Below, one piece after another: positions 48,565 through 56,157 of a DNA stretch of 64,000 nt. The notes beneath the pieces were generated by a model. The model was not told the origin of the DNA. It did no database searches and saw nothing but the letters and a program-made list of their open reading frames with translations. This DNA is from Tamlana sp. 2_MG-2023 (GTDB taxonomy: Bacteria; Bacteroidota; Bacteroidia; Flavobacteriales; Flavobacteriaceae): positions 372,001 through 436,000 of the forward strand of contig NZ_JAUOSF010000001.1 of the NCBI RefSeq assembly GCF_030548465.1, in the 5' to 3' direction. The stretch's first letter is position 1. Each line of letters opens with the position of its first letter. Both the position numbers and the translations under genes were made by a program.

Positions 48565-48602
48565 CTTTAATTTTTAACAGATCGATCTGTTAAAAATTAA
48601 AG
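48565..48602. repeat. Perfect 38-bp spacerless palindrome
   Basis: CTTTAATTTTTAACAGATC is followed immediately by its exact reverse complement. The centre is AACAGATC/GATCTGTT, like a symmetric operator. There is no spacer and no mismatch. It lies between the yidC terminator and a dispersed hairpin, 214 bp before the YwqK-type gene. Confidence 0.9.
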
Positions 48603-48611
48603 GAACATGGC

Positions 48612-48640
48612 GTCACGCTGAATTTATTTCAGGGTCGCAT
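48612..48640 (+). repeat. Degenerate member of the hairpin repeat family
   Basis: GTCACGCTGAA, a TTTA loop and TTCAGGGTCGCAT keep the layout GTCA, stem, [TC]-CAT. The stem has one G-G mismatch. Compared with the copies at 9573 and 29148 it is decayed. Confidence 0.5.
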
Positions 48641-48816
48641 TATAAGTTATTTGTTTGAAGTAGTCATGAGATAGTGTGTCAAATTCGGTATAAATCTAAA
48701 TTTTTATGTTGCTCAATGCTGAGCTGAATATTGTCAGATTCAATACGATAAGAATTTAGTTGTTCAAAGGTTTATAAAGTATAATTTCCGCGGAAGCGTT
48801 GTAAATAAATTAAATT

Positions 48817-49521
48817 ATGAAAAGGATATTAGGTTTATTGGTTGTTTTATTTATAAGTCAACAAACTTTTGCTCAAGGCATTAATCAAATTGATGCTGAT
48901 GGTAAGCGTGACGGTGTTTGGAAAAAATATTTCGAAGACACGAATATCTTAAGGTATGAAGGTCAATTTAAACACGGGAAAGAAGTAGGACTTTTTAAGT
49001 TTTATAAAAAATATAAGAAGCAGGCCGTACTGTCGGCTACAAAATTGTTTAATGACACCTCTAATATTGCTGATGTTAAATTTTTAGCATCCAACGGAAA
49101 AGTGATTAGCGAAGGCCAAATGAATGGTAAATTACATATTGGTACTTGGAAATACTATCAGAAAAATTCAGATGAAATATTAACTCTAGAAACTTATAAT
49201 AGCAATGGTGAGCTTATAGGAGAACGTTTAGTGTATTATCCTAATGGCGCTGTTGCGGAAAGAAAACAGTACTCCAACGGTAAGCTAGAAGGTATTTCTT
49301 ACACCTATACAGATACCAATTTGGTGCTAACCGAAAGTGAGTATGAAAATGATGAACTTCATGGTGTTTCTAAATCCTATAATCCAAAAGGCCAAATAAT
49401 ATCTGAAGGTGTTTTTAAAAGAGGAAAGAAAACAGGAGTCTGGAAATTCTATGAAAATGGAAAATTGGTTAACGAAAAGAACTTTTCTTACACAGCTAAA
49501 CGCACAAAAAAAACTCCTTAA
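48817..49521 (+). CDS. Exported YwqK-type (MORN-like) repeat protein
   Basis: The 234 residues begin with signal peptide MKRILGLLVVLFISQQTFAQ. Then come repeats of about 20-24 residues with the pattern xx-NGxxxGxWKxYxxxGxL: DGKRDGVWKKYFED, HGKEVGLFKFYKK, NGKLHIGTWKYYQKN, NGAVAERKQYSNGKLEG, RGKKTGVWKFYENGKLV. The family is often labelled as an antitoxin (YwqK), but no toxin is adjacent and the protein is exported, so I regard that label as uninformative. It probably acts in the periplasm or at the surface. Confidence 0.85.
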   Translation: MKRILGLLVVLFISQQTFAQGINQIDADGKRDGVWKKYFEDTNILRYEGQFKHGKEVGLFKFYKKYKKQAVLSATKLFNDTSNIADVKFLASNGKVISEGQMNGKLHIGTWKYYQKNSDEILTLETYNSNGELIGERLVYYPNGAVAERKQYSNGKLEGISYTYTDTNLVLTESEYENDELHGVSKSYNPKGQIISEGVFKRGKKTGVWKFYENGKLVNEKNFSYTAKRTKKTP

Positions 49522-49543
49522 TTTTAAGGAGTTCTCTTTTTTT
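49512..49543 (+). terminator. Terminator of the YwqK-type gene
   Basis: AACTCCTTAA (49512-49521) and TTAAGGAGTT (49524-49533) form a 10-bp perfect stem containing the stop codon, with CTCTTTTTTT after it. Confidence 0.8.
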
Positions 49544-49570
49544 ATAGACAATAATCCGAGGAAGGAAAGA

Positions 49571-49789
49571 ATGAAATATTGTCTACAAACTAACAAACCA
49601 AAACTAACTAACTTTTCTTTTTCAATAGATGGGATTTATTATCATCTACTGTATTATTTTAAAAGACCCACAAAAATTATGGTGAGCTTTACTTGTTCTA
49701 TTTTACTTTTATTAAATTATAATCTTGCATCTAAAAGTAAAGATAATCAATTTGTAAGAAAAAACATGCAAAAAACTAATATATTTTGA
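49571..49789 (+). CDS. Unrecognised 72-codon ORF, possible remnant
   Basis: ATG at 49571, preceded by AGGAAAGA, opens a frame to 49789. Its middle reads DGIYYHLLYYFKRPTKIMVSF and then a hydrophobic run (TCSILLLLNYNLASKSK), like the leader of a SusC/TonB-receptor or other exported protein, but nothing follows the leader. It may be a decayed 5' end of such a gene or chance coding. The remaining DNA to mnmA (49790-49948) is AT-rich with nothing I recognise. Confidence 0.3.
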   Translation: MKYCLQTNKPKLTNFSFSIDGIYYHLLYYFKRPTKIMVSFTCSILLLLNYNLASKSKDNQFVRKNMQKTNIF

Positions 49790-49948
49790 ATGTGTAGTTC
49801 TAATATTACTATTGATGTCGTATAAATATAGCAATTAATATATGAAATAACAACTTTATCGGTGTTTTATTTGTTAAAATGTTAAAAAATAATAGCTTTT
49901 ATTGTGTTTGATATAATAATTTAGGTGTACCAATCTTGTAATTATATG

Positions 49949-49956
49949 TATCTTTG
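49949..49956 (+). promoter_or_regulatory. -7 promoter element of mnmA
   Basis: TATCTTTG is a perfect TAnnTTTG match, 18 bp before the ATG at 49975. It overlaps an in-frame TTG at 49954, which therefore cannot be the start. Confidence 0.5.
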
Positions 49957-49974
49957 TGCCCTAATTTTTTAAGA

Positions 49975-51162
49975 ATGAAACGAGTAATTATTGGACTTTC
50001 AGGTGGCGTGGATTCTAGCGTCGCAGCATACCTTTTAATGGAGCAAGGCTATGAAGTTATTGGCTTGTTTATGAAAAACTGGCATGACGATTCTGTTACG
50101 ATTTCTAATGAATGTCCGTGGTTAGATGATAGTAATGATGCGATGTTGGTCGCAGAAAAATTAGGTATTCCATTTCAAACGGTAGATTTAAGCGAGCAGT
50201 ATAAAGAACGTATTGTTGATTACATGTTTAATGAATACGAAAAAGGTAGAACACCAAATCCAGATGTTTTATGTAATCGTGAAATTAAGTTTGATGTGTT
50301 CATGAAAATTGCCTTGGATTTAGGTGCAGATTATGTAGCAACAGGACATTATTGTAGAAAAGGAACCATTCAGAAGGATGGTGAAGCTATTTACCAGTTA
50401 CTTGCTGGTGTAGATGGTAATAAGGATCAGTCGTATTTTTTATGTCAGTTGTCACAAGCGCAATTGGCAAAGTCGTTATTTCCAATTGGTGAGCTCACAA
50501 AACCAGAGGTTCGCGAAATTGCTGCCAAATTAGATTTAGTTACCGCAGATAAAAAGGACTCACAAGGACTTTGCTTCATAGGTAAGGTAAAACTCCCTGA
50601 TTTTCTTCAACAGCAATTAAAACCAAAAGAAGGTGTTATTGTTGAAGTATCTAGCGACCAAAGTATTTATGATCGTGAGGAACCAGAATTCAATTCCGTA
50701 GAAGAAAAATTAGCTTATTTATCTCGTAAAATTGATTATAAAATTGATTTAGGAAAAATAGTTGGAAAACATCAAGGCGCCCATTATTTTACTAAAGGAC
50801 AACGTAAAGGTCTAGGTGTTGGAGGAACAGTAGAACCTTTATTCGTAATTGATACCGATGTTAAGGAAAACGTCATTTACACAGGACAAGGGAAAGAACA
50901 CCCTGGTTTATATAAAAAAGCGCTGTTTGTAAGTAATGAAGAATTGCATTGGGTTCGTGAAGATTTAGAACTAAATAATGGCGAAACTTTGGAAGTACAA
51001 GCTAGAATTCGTTACAGACAAGCTTTAGAATCCGCAACACTTTATAAAGTTGAAAACGGTATGTATGTGTCTTTCGAAAACTATCAATCGGCTATTACCG
51101 AAGGGCAGTTTGTGGCTTGGTACCTAGAAGATGAACTTATAGGCTCGGGAGTAATTTCGTAA
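49975..51162 (+). CDS. mnmA: tRNA-specific 2-thiouridylase MnmA
   Basis: MnmA thiolates uridine 34 of tRNAs for Lys, Glu and Gln, activating it with ATP. From the ATG at 49975 it has 395 residues. The PP-loop is [17 protein letters not shown]. The catalytic Cys pair lies in [14 protein letters not shown] (Asp-Cys) and [11 protein letters not shown]. The family signature TGHYCRK is present, with [10 protein letters not shown]-like sequence following it ([11 protein letters not shown]). The C-terminal domain ends GSGVIS. The in-frame TTG at 49954 is rejected because it overlaps the promoter. It is followed by a T9SS subtilase gene. Confidence 0.97.
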   Translation: MKRVIIGLSGGVDSSVAAYLLMEQGYEVIGLFMKNWHDDSVTISNECPWLDDSNDAMLVAEKLGIPFQTVDLSEQYKERIVDYMFNEYEKGRTPNPDVLCNREIKFDVFMKIALDLGADYVATGHYCRKGTIQKDGEAIYQLLAGVDGNKDQSYFLCQLSQAQLAKSLFPIGELTKPEVREIAAKLDLVTADKKDSQGLCFIGKVKLPDFLQQQLKPKEGVIVEVSSDQSIYDREEPEFNSVEEKLAYLSRKIDYKIDLGKIVGKHQGAHYFTKGQRKGLGVGGTVEPLFVIDTDVKENVIYTGQGKEHPGLYKKALFVSNEELHWVREDLELNNGETLEVQARIRYRQALESATLYKVENGMYVSFENYQSAITEGQFVAWYLEDELIGSGVIS

Positions 51163-51187
51163 TTTAGCATCACCTAATATTTTGACT

Positions 51188-52831
51188 ATGAAAAAAAAGT
51201 TACTGTGTTTAAGTGTTCTTCTTTTTCAATGTCTTGTATTCTCACAGGTTCAAGATGCTTGGGTTTATTTAGTAGATAAGGAAAATGTATCGGCTTCTAT
51301 AAGCAATCCGATAAGCATACTTTCTCAAAAAGCGATTGATAGAAAAAGTAAAGATGGCATTGCTATCGATTTTAGGGATGTACCTGTAAATGAGAACTAC
51401 ATCGACCAACTCAAAAATGCTTCAGGAATTTCGGTTTTAGCCAAGTCAAAATGGTTTAATGCGGTTCACATTAGAGGTTTAAAAATAGACATCGATAATT
51501 TAAGTTCCAATCCGTCATTTTCATTTATAGATTATATTGATTTTGCAGATAAAAGTTTAAATGCTAAACGTAGTTTATATTCAAAAACAGCTCAGGTAGC
51601 AGATAAATTCAGCTTAGAAAACATAACGGTAGATTTTGTTTATGGAAATACTCAAAATCAAGTAGAAATGATTGCTGCCAATCAATTACATCAAGATGAT
51701 TTTACGGGCGAAGGCATTACCATTGCAGTATTGGATGCGGCATTTACAAACGTAAATACGATGACGGCTTTTCAGCGTTTAAAAACAGCCGGCAATTTAA
51801 AAGGAGGTTACGATTTTGTAGATAGAACGGTTGATGTTTATGCTTACGTACCAGCTCCTGGAAATATTAGCCATGGTACTCAGGTTTTAAGCAGTATGGC
51901 CGGTTTTGTAACAGATGAATATGTAGGTACGGCTCCAGATGCGACATATTATTTGTTTAGAACCGAGGATGGAAAGGATGAAAACCCCGTAGAAGAAAGT
52001 TATTGGGTTGAAGCCGCCGAACGTGCAGATAGTTTAGGTGTTGATATCATAAATACGTCTTTAGGATATAAAGATTACGGCCCTAATTATCCAAATTATA
52101 GCTATACGAGTGCCGATATGGACGGTAACACCGCTTTTATAACAAAGGGATCTAATATCGCTTTTGAAAAAGGCTTGCTTTTAGTGACTTCAGCAGGGAA
52201 CTCGGGTAATTCAGGGGTTGGTGCTCCGGCAGACTCTCCTAATGTTTTATCTGTGGGAGCGGTAGATGATTTAGGGCAGTATACAAGTTTTAGTTCTGTT
52301 GGAAGTACGATTCAACCCTCCCAAAAGCCAGATGTTGTTGCCAGAGGTTACAGACCTTACCTTATAGATAGGAATGATATTATGGTACAAAACAATGGAA
52401 CTTCTTTTAGCGCACCAATAATGGCTGGTGGTGTGGCGTGTTTAATGCAAGCTCTGCCCAATAAAACCCATACAGAAATAATGACTTTAATTAGAGAATC
52501 GGGATCACAGTTTAATATGCCAGATTTTCAATTGGGTTATGGTATTCCCGATTTATATCAAGCCTTACAAAAGGGATTGTCTAGTACTGAATTGAGTTAT
52601 TTGACCTTTAAAATATACCCGAATCCTGTAAACTCAAATCTGTTTATTGAATTTGGTTCAGGTTTAAGTAATGCAGAGTTGAAGTTATATAATGTATTAG
52701 GTGTTTTGGTTTTAGATACTTTTGTGGATAGTAAGAAAGGTGTTTCATTAAGTCATTTGCCACAAGGCATGTATTTGGGTAAACTTCAAAAGGAAAATGA
52801 AACAAGATCCTTCAAAATCATAAAAAAATAA
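51188..52831 (+). CDS. Subtilisin-like (S8) serine protease with T9SS sorting tail
   Basis: From the ATG at 51188 it has 547 residues with signal peptide MKKKLLCLSVLLFQCLVFSQ. The catalytic Asp is in ITIAVLDAAFTNV, the His in ISHGTQVLSS and the Ser in NGTSFSAPIMAGG, so the triad is intact. A C-terminal Por-type (type A) tail begins about 470 (KIYPNPVNSNLFIEF) and ends GMYLGKLQ and FKIIKK. It is probably secreted by T9SS. The TTG six bases upstream is not needed. Its stop shares one base with the next gene's start. Confidence 0.92.
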   Translation: MKKKLLCLSVLLFQCLVFSQVQDAWVYLVDKENVSASISNPISILSQKAIDRKSKDGIAIDFRDVPVNENYIDQLKNASGISVLAKSKWFNAVHIRGLKIDIDNLSSNPSFSFIDYIDFADKSLNAKRSLYSKTAQVADKFSLENITVDFVYGNTQNQVEMIAANQLHQDDFTGEGITIAVLDAAFTNVNTMTAFQRLKTAGNLKGGYDFVDRTVDVYAYVPAPGNISHGTQVLSSMAGFVTDEYVGTAPDATYYLFRTEDGKDENPVEESYWVEAAERADSLGVDIINTSLGYKDYGPNYPNYSYTSADMDGNTAFITKGSNIAFEKGLLLVTSAGNSGNSGVGAPADSPNVLSVGAVDDLGQYTSFSSVGSTIQPSQKPDVVARGYRPYLIDRNDIMVQNNGTSFSAPIMAGGVACLMQALPNKTHTEIMTLIRESGSQFNMPDFQLGYGIPDLYQALQKGLSSTELSYLTFKIYPNPVNSNLFIEFGSGLSNAELKLYNVLGVLVLDTFVDSKKGVSLSHLPQGMYLGKLQKENETRSFKIIKK

Positions 52832-53772
52832 TGAATCGTATTACCAACTTATTCAACATAAAATACCCGATCATTCAAGCAGGTATGGTTTGGAATAGTG
52901 GTTGGCGCCTCGCGTCGGCAGCCAGTAACTCCGGTGTTTTAGGACTTATAGGCGCAGGGTCTATGTACCCTGAAGTGCTGCGTGAACACATTCAGAAATG
53001 TAAAAAAGCCACAGATAAACCTTTTGGGGTTAATGTACCTATGTTGTATCCTAATATTCAGGAAATCATGGACATTATAATTGAAGAGGGGGTGAAAATT
53101 GTGTTTACTTCCGCAGGAAACCCTAAAACCTGGACGTCTTGGTTGCAAGAACGTGGTGTGACTGTTGTTCATGTAGTTAGTAGTGTGAAATTTGCTTTAA
53201 AAGCTCAAGAAGCTGGGGTTGATGCTATTGTTGCCGAAGGTTTTGAAGCTGGAGGTCACAACGGAAGGGATGAAACAACCACATTAACTTTGATTCCAAT
53301 GGTGAAGGAGCAGGTTGAAATCCCTTTAATTGCTGCTGGAGGCATTGCCACAGGAAAAGCCATGTTAGCGACTATGATTTTAGGAGCCGATGGGGTGCAA
53401 ATTGGCAGTCGATTTGTAGCTAGTGAAGAAAGTTCTGCACACCAGTCCTTTAAAAACGCTGTTGTTGAAGCTAAAGAAGGCGATACGCAACTCACTTTAA
53501 AAGAATTGGCTCCTGTAAGATTGTTGAAAAATAATTTCTTCAATCAGGTGCAAGATTTGTATAAATCATCGCCAACCGTTCAGGATCTTAAAATTCTTTT
53601 AGGAAGAGCTCGTGCTAAAAAGGGCATGTTTGAAGGCGATTTAATTGAAGGGGAATTGGAAATCGGACAAATTTCAGGGTTGATTCATGATATAAAACCA
53701 GTTTCAGAAATTGTAAAAGCTATTATTGAAGAGTTTGATCATGCTAAAAATCAAAATCTGAATATTAATTAA
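52831..53772 (+). CDS. Nitronate monooxygenase-like flavin oxidoreductase
   Basis: This FMN-binding TIM-barrel enzyme of the NMO/2-nitropropane dioxygenase family has 313 residues. FMN-binding and family marks are YPIIQAGMVWNSGWRLASAA, AGSMYPEVLREHI, VAEGFEAGGHNGRDE and LIAAGGIATGKAMLA. The catalytic His of class I enzymes falls near AGGHNG. Related enzymes also act as enoyl-ACP reductases (FabK), so the substrate is uncertain. The start overlaps the protease stop by 1 bp; a functional link is doubtful. Confidence 0.88.
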   Translation: MNRITNLFNIKYPIIQAGMVWNSGWRLASAASNSGVLGLIGAGSMYPEVLREHIQKCKKATDKPFGVNVPMLYPNIQEIMDIIIEEGVKIVFTSAGNPKTWTSWLQERGVTVVHVVSSVKFALKAQEAGVDAIVAEGFEAGGHNGRDETTTLTLIPMVKEQVEIPLIAAGGIATGKAMLATMILGADGVQIGSRFVASEESSAHQSFKNAVVEAKEGDTQLTLKELAPVRLLKNNFFNQVQDLYKSSPTVQDLKILLGRARAKKGMFEGDLIEGELEIGQISGLIHDIKPVSEIVKAIIEEFDHAKNQNLNIN

Positions 53773-53830
53773 GTGAAATAATCGGCTTTTTACTTTTTAT
53801 AGTTTTCCATAAATTTCCGTAAAATAAGGC

Positions 53831-53838
53831 TACTTTTG
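53831..53838 (+). promoter_or_regulatory. -7 element placed 4 bp before the MATE start codon
   Basis: TACTTTTG is a perfect TAnnTTTG match and the ATG at 53843 follows after 4 bp. The mRNA is probably leaderless or nearly so. Confidence 0.5.
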
Positions 53839-53842
53839 CAGC

Positions 53843-55225
53843 ATGCAATTATCTCAATACACCAAAGAATTTAAATACAATTGGCAACTCGCTGCACCGG
53901 TGATGTTGGGTATGTTGGGACATACTTTTGTGAGTTTTGTAGATAATATCATGGTGGGGCAACTGGGAACAGCCGAGCTTGCAGCAGTCTCTTTAGGTAA
54001 TAGTTTTATGTTTATTGCCATGTCTTTAGGCATTGGTTTTTCAACAGCTATAACGCCTTTAATAGCAGAGTACGATGCTGCTAATGATTTTATTAAAGGG
54101 AAATCGGCTTTTAAAAATGGCTTGTTTTTGTGTACCGTTATCGGTGTTCTACTTTTTTTATTAGTATTCTTTGCGAAACCTTTAATGTATTTAATGAAAC
54201 AGCCGGTTGAGGTTGTCGAATTAGCTATTCCATACTTAGATTTAGTCGCTTTTTCTTTGATTCCCTTAGTTGTTTTTCAGGGGTTTAAACAGTTTAGCGA
54301 TGGCATGTCAATGACCAAATATCCTATGTATGCAACCCTTCTTGGTAACGTAATTAACATCGTTTTAAATTACCTCTTCATTTTTGGGAAATTTGGTTTC
54401 CCTGAATACGGACTTGTCGGCGCGGCTTACGGTACCTTAATCTCTAGATTTGTTATGGTCTGGTACATATGGTATTTGTTAAAAGGAAAAGAGAAGTCGA
54501 AAGCTTATGTAACACACATTAAGTTCTTTATTTTAGATAAACTCATGCTTAGAAAACTTCTTGATTTGGGGGCGCCAAGTGCCATGCAAATGTTTTTTGA
54601 AGTTGCTATTTTTACATCTGCCGTTTGGCTTAGTGGTTTATTGGGTAAAAATCCGCAAGCGGCCAATCAGATTGCTTTAAACTTAAGTTCGATGACTTTT
54701 ATGGTGGCTACAGGATTAAGTGTAGCAGCCATGATACGTGTAGGAAATCAAAAAGGATTAAAAGCATATTTTGAGTTACGCCGTATTGCCTTTTCATTGT
54801 TTTTAATGAGTGTTTTATTAGCCACGCTTTTTGCGATTATATTCTTTATTTTTCATACGGAATTGCCTAAGATTTATGTGGATTATGATGATGCTGAAAA
54901 CTTGTTAGACAACCAAGAAGTTGTTGGTATTGCTTCAAAATTATTAATTGCAGCTGCCATTTTTCAAATAAGTGATAGTATTCAAGTTATGGTTTTAGGC
55001 GCACTTCGGGGATTGCAGGATGTGAAAATACCAACAATAATAACTTTTATTTCATATTGGCTCATCGGGTTTCCAATCTCCTGGTTTTTAGGGAAAGAAG
55101 AGGCTTACGGTAGTTTTGGTATTTGGATCGGGCTTTTAGCAGGGTTAACAACTGCTGCGATTTTATTGTATATAAGGTTTAATTATTTAACGAAAAGGTT
55201 AATTTTGTCAAACAACAAATCATAA
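53843..55225 (+). CDS. MATE-family multidrug exporter (NorM type)
   Basis: The 460-residue membrane protein has about twelve hydrophobic segments. It starts WQLAAPVMLGMLGHTFVSFVDNIMVGQLG, the NorM signature in TM1-2, and has GNVINIVLNYLFIFG and the central repeat LDLGAPSAMQMFFEV that begins the second half. It is driven by Na+ or H+ and exports drugs or cationic dyes; substrates are unknown. It is the first gene of a tight group with two smaller genes. Confidence 0.92.
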   Translation: MQLSQYTKEFKYNWQLAAPVMLGMLGHTFVSFVDNIMVGQLGTAELAAVSLGNSFMFIAMSLGIGFSTAITPLIAEYDAANDFIKGKSAFKNGLFLCTVIGVLLFLLVFFAKPLMYLMKQPVEVVELAIPYLDLVAFSLIPLVVFQGFKQFSDGMSMTKYPMYATLLGNVINIVLNYLFIFGKFGFPEYGLVGAAYGTLISRFVMVWYIWYLLKGKEKSKAYVTHIKFFILDKLMLRKLLDLGAPSAMQMFFEVAIFTSAVWLSGLLGKNPQAANQIALNLSSMTFMVATGLSVAAMIRVGNQKGLKAYFELRRIAFSLFLMSVLLATLFAIIFFIFHTELPKIYVDYDDAENLLDNQEVVGIASKLLIAAAIFQISDSIQVMVLGALRGLQDVKIPTIITFISYWLIGFPISWFLGKEEAYGSFGIWIGLLAGLTTAAILLYIRFNYLTKRLILSNNKS

Positions 55226-55230
55226 GAAAA

Positions 55231-55458
55231 ATGAGTCTTCCAAAGTTTATTTTAGGTGATAATACTGAATTCCCTAATGCTATTTATGTTATTCATACCG
55301 AATTCCCACGTTTCATAATCAACCTTGAAAATGATGAGGTTGAATGGTTTGAAGATTTTGATGCTGAAGACCAAAAGGAATTAGAGTCTGAAACTGAAAA
55401 TGCTATTAAATTAGCCAGTGACTTTTACGATAATGAAGTAGCGAAATACGAAGATTAG
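55231..55458 (+). CDS. Small acidic protein of unknown function
   Basis: The 75-residue soluble protein is acidic and mostly helical at its end (DEVEWFEDFDAEDQKELE, then SDFYDNEVAKYED). Its first half reads FILGDNTEFPNAIYVIHTEFPRFIINLE. I recall it as a flavobacterial hypothetical. It lies 5 bp after the MATE gene and 10 bp before the PAP2 gene, so the three are probably co-transcribed. Confidence 0.8.
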   Translation: MSLPKFILGDNTEFPNAIYVIHTEFPRFIINLENDEVEWFEDFDAEDQKELESETENAIKLASDFYDNEVAKYED

Positions 55459-55468
55459 TTTATTTTAT

Positions 55469-56047
55469 ATGATAGAAGAATTATTAAAGTACGACACAGA
55501 ATTATTTTTATACTTAAATAACTTAGGATCTTCAACTTGGGATAGCCTTTGGTTACTAATAACCGATGAACTTACTTTTGTTCCGCTTTACGCGATCTTA
55601 TTATACTTAATTTATAAGAAATTTGGACTTAAGTCATTACTGATTTGTGTTGTTGTAATTGCTTTAATGATTACGTTTACCGATCAAACTACCAATGCTT
55701 TTAAACGCGGGTTTCAACGCTTGAGACCTTGTCGTGAACCAAGTATCGCCGATCAAGTGCGTTTTATAGCCGTGCGTTGTGGTAAATATGGATTTTTCTC
55801 AGGTCATGCATCAAACTCTATGGCAGCAGCCATTTTTGCTGGACTCATGCTAAAGCCATACTACAAATACCTTATGATTATTTTAATCTTTTGGAGCTTA
55901 ATTGTGGCGTATAGTAGAATTTATGTTGGTGTGCACTACCCGTTAGATATCCTTTGCGGATTAACCTTTGGGGTTCTTGGAGGGACCTTGTTTTACTTTA
56001 TAGCAAAATACATGTTGAAACGCTTTGCAAAACCTAAAGTTGTTTAA
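55469..56047 (+). CDS. PAP2-family membrane phosphatase
   Basis: The 192-residue membrane enzyme removes phosphate from lipids or polyprenyl pyrophosphates. The three catalytic motifs are intact: KRGFQRLRP, FSGHASNS and SRIYVGVHYPLD. It has five to six membrane segments. A role in recycling undecaprenyl pyrophosphate is plausible by family only. It is the last gene of the MATE group. Confidence 0.92.
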   Translation: MIEELLKYDTELFLYLNNLGSSTWDSLWLLITDELTFVPLYAILLYLIYKKFGLKSLLICVVVIALMITFTDQTTNAFKRGFQRLRPCREPSIADQVRFIAVRCGKYGFFSGHASNSMAAAIFAGLMLKPYYKYLMIILIFWSLIVAYSRIYVGVHYPLDILCGLTFGVLGGTLFYFIAKYMLKRFAKPKVV

Positions 56048-56157
56048 TTCTAGTGTTTATGTTTTATACACAACCAATTGAATTAGAGCAACCTTTGTTA
56101 GCAAGCTAGAACCTAGTGAGTGTTATCTGTATTTTAGGCAATTACCATTGAATTATA

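Noticed and set aside
48817-49521. Antitoxin function suggested by the YwqK family name
   Set aside because: The protein has an export signal and no toxin gene is next to it.
49409-49570. N-terminal extension of the 49571 ORF into the YwqK-type gene
   Set aside because: This part is an out-of-frame reading of the YwqK-type coding sequence and crosses its terminator.
49954-49977. Longer start for mnmA at a TTG
   Set aside because: It overlaps the promoter element at 49949-49956, and the family begins [11 protein letters not shown].
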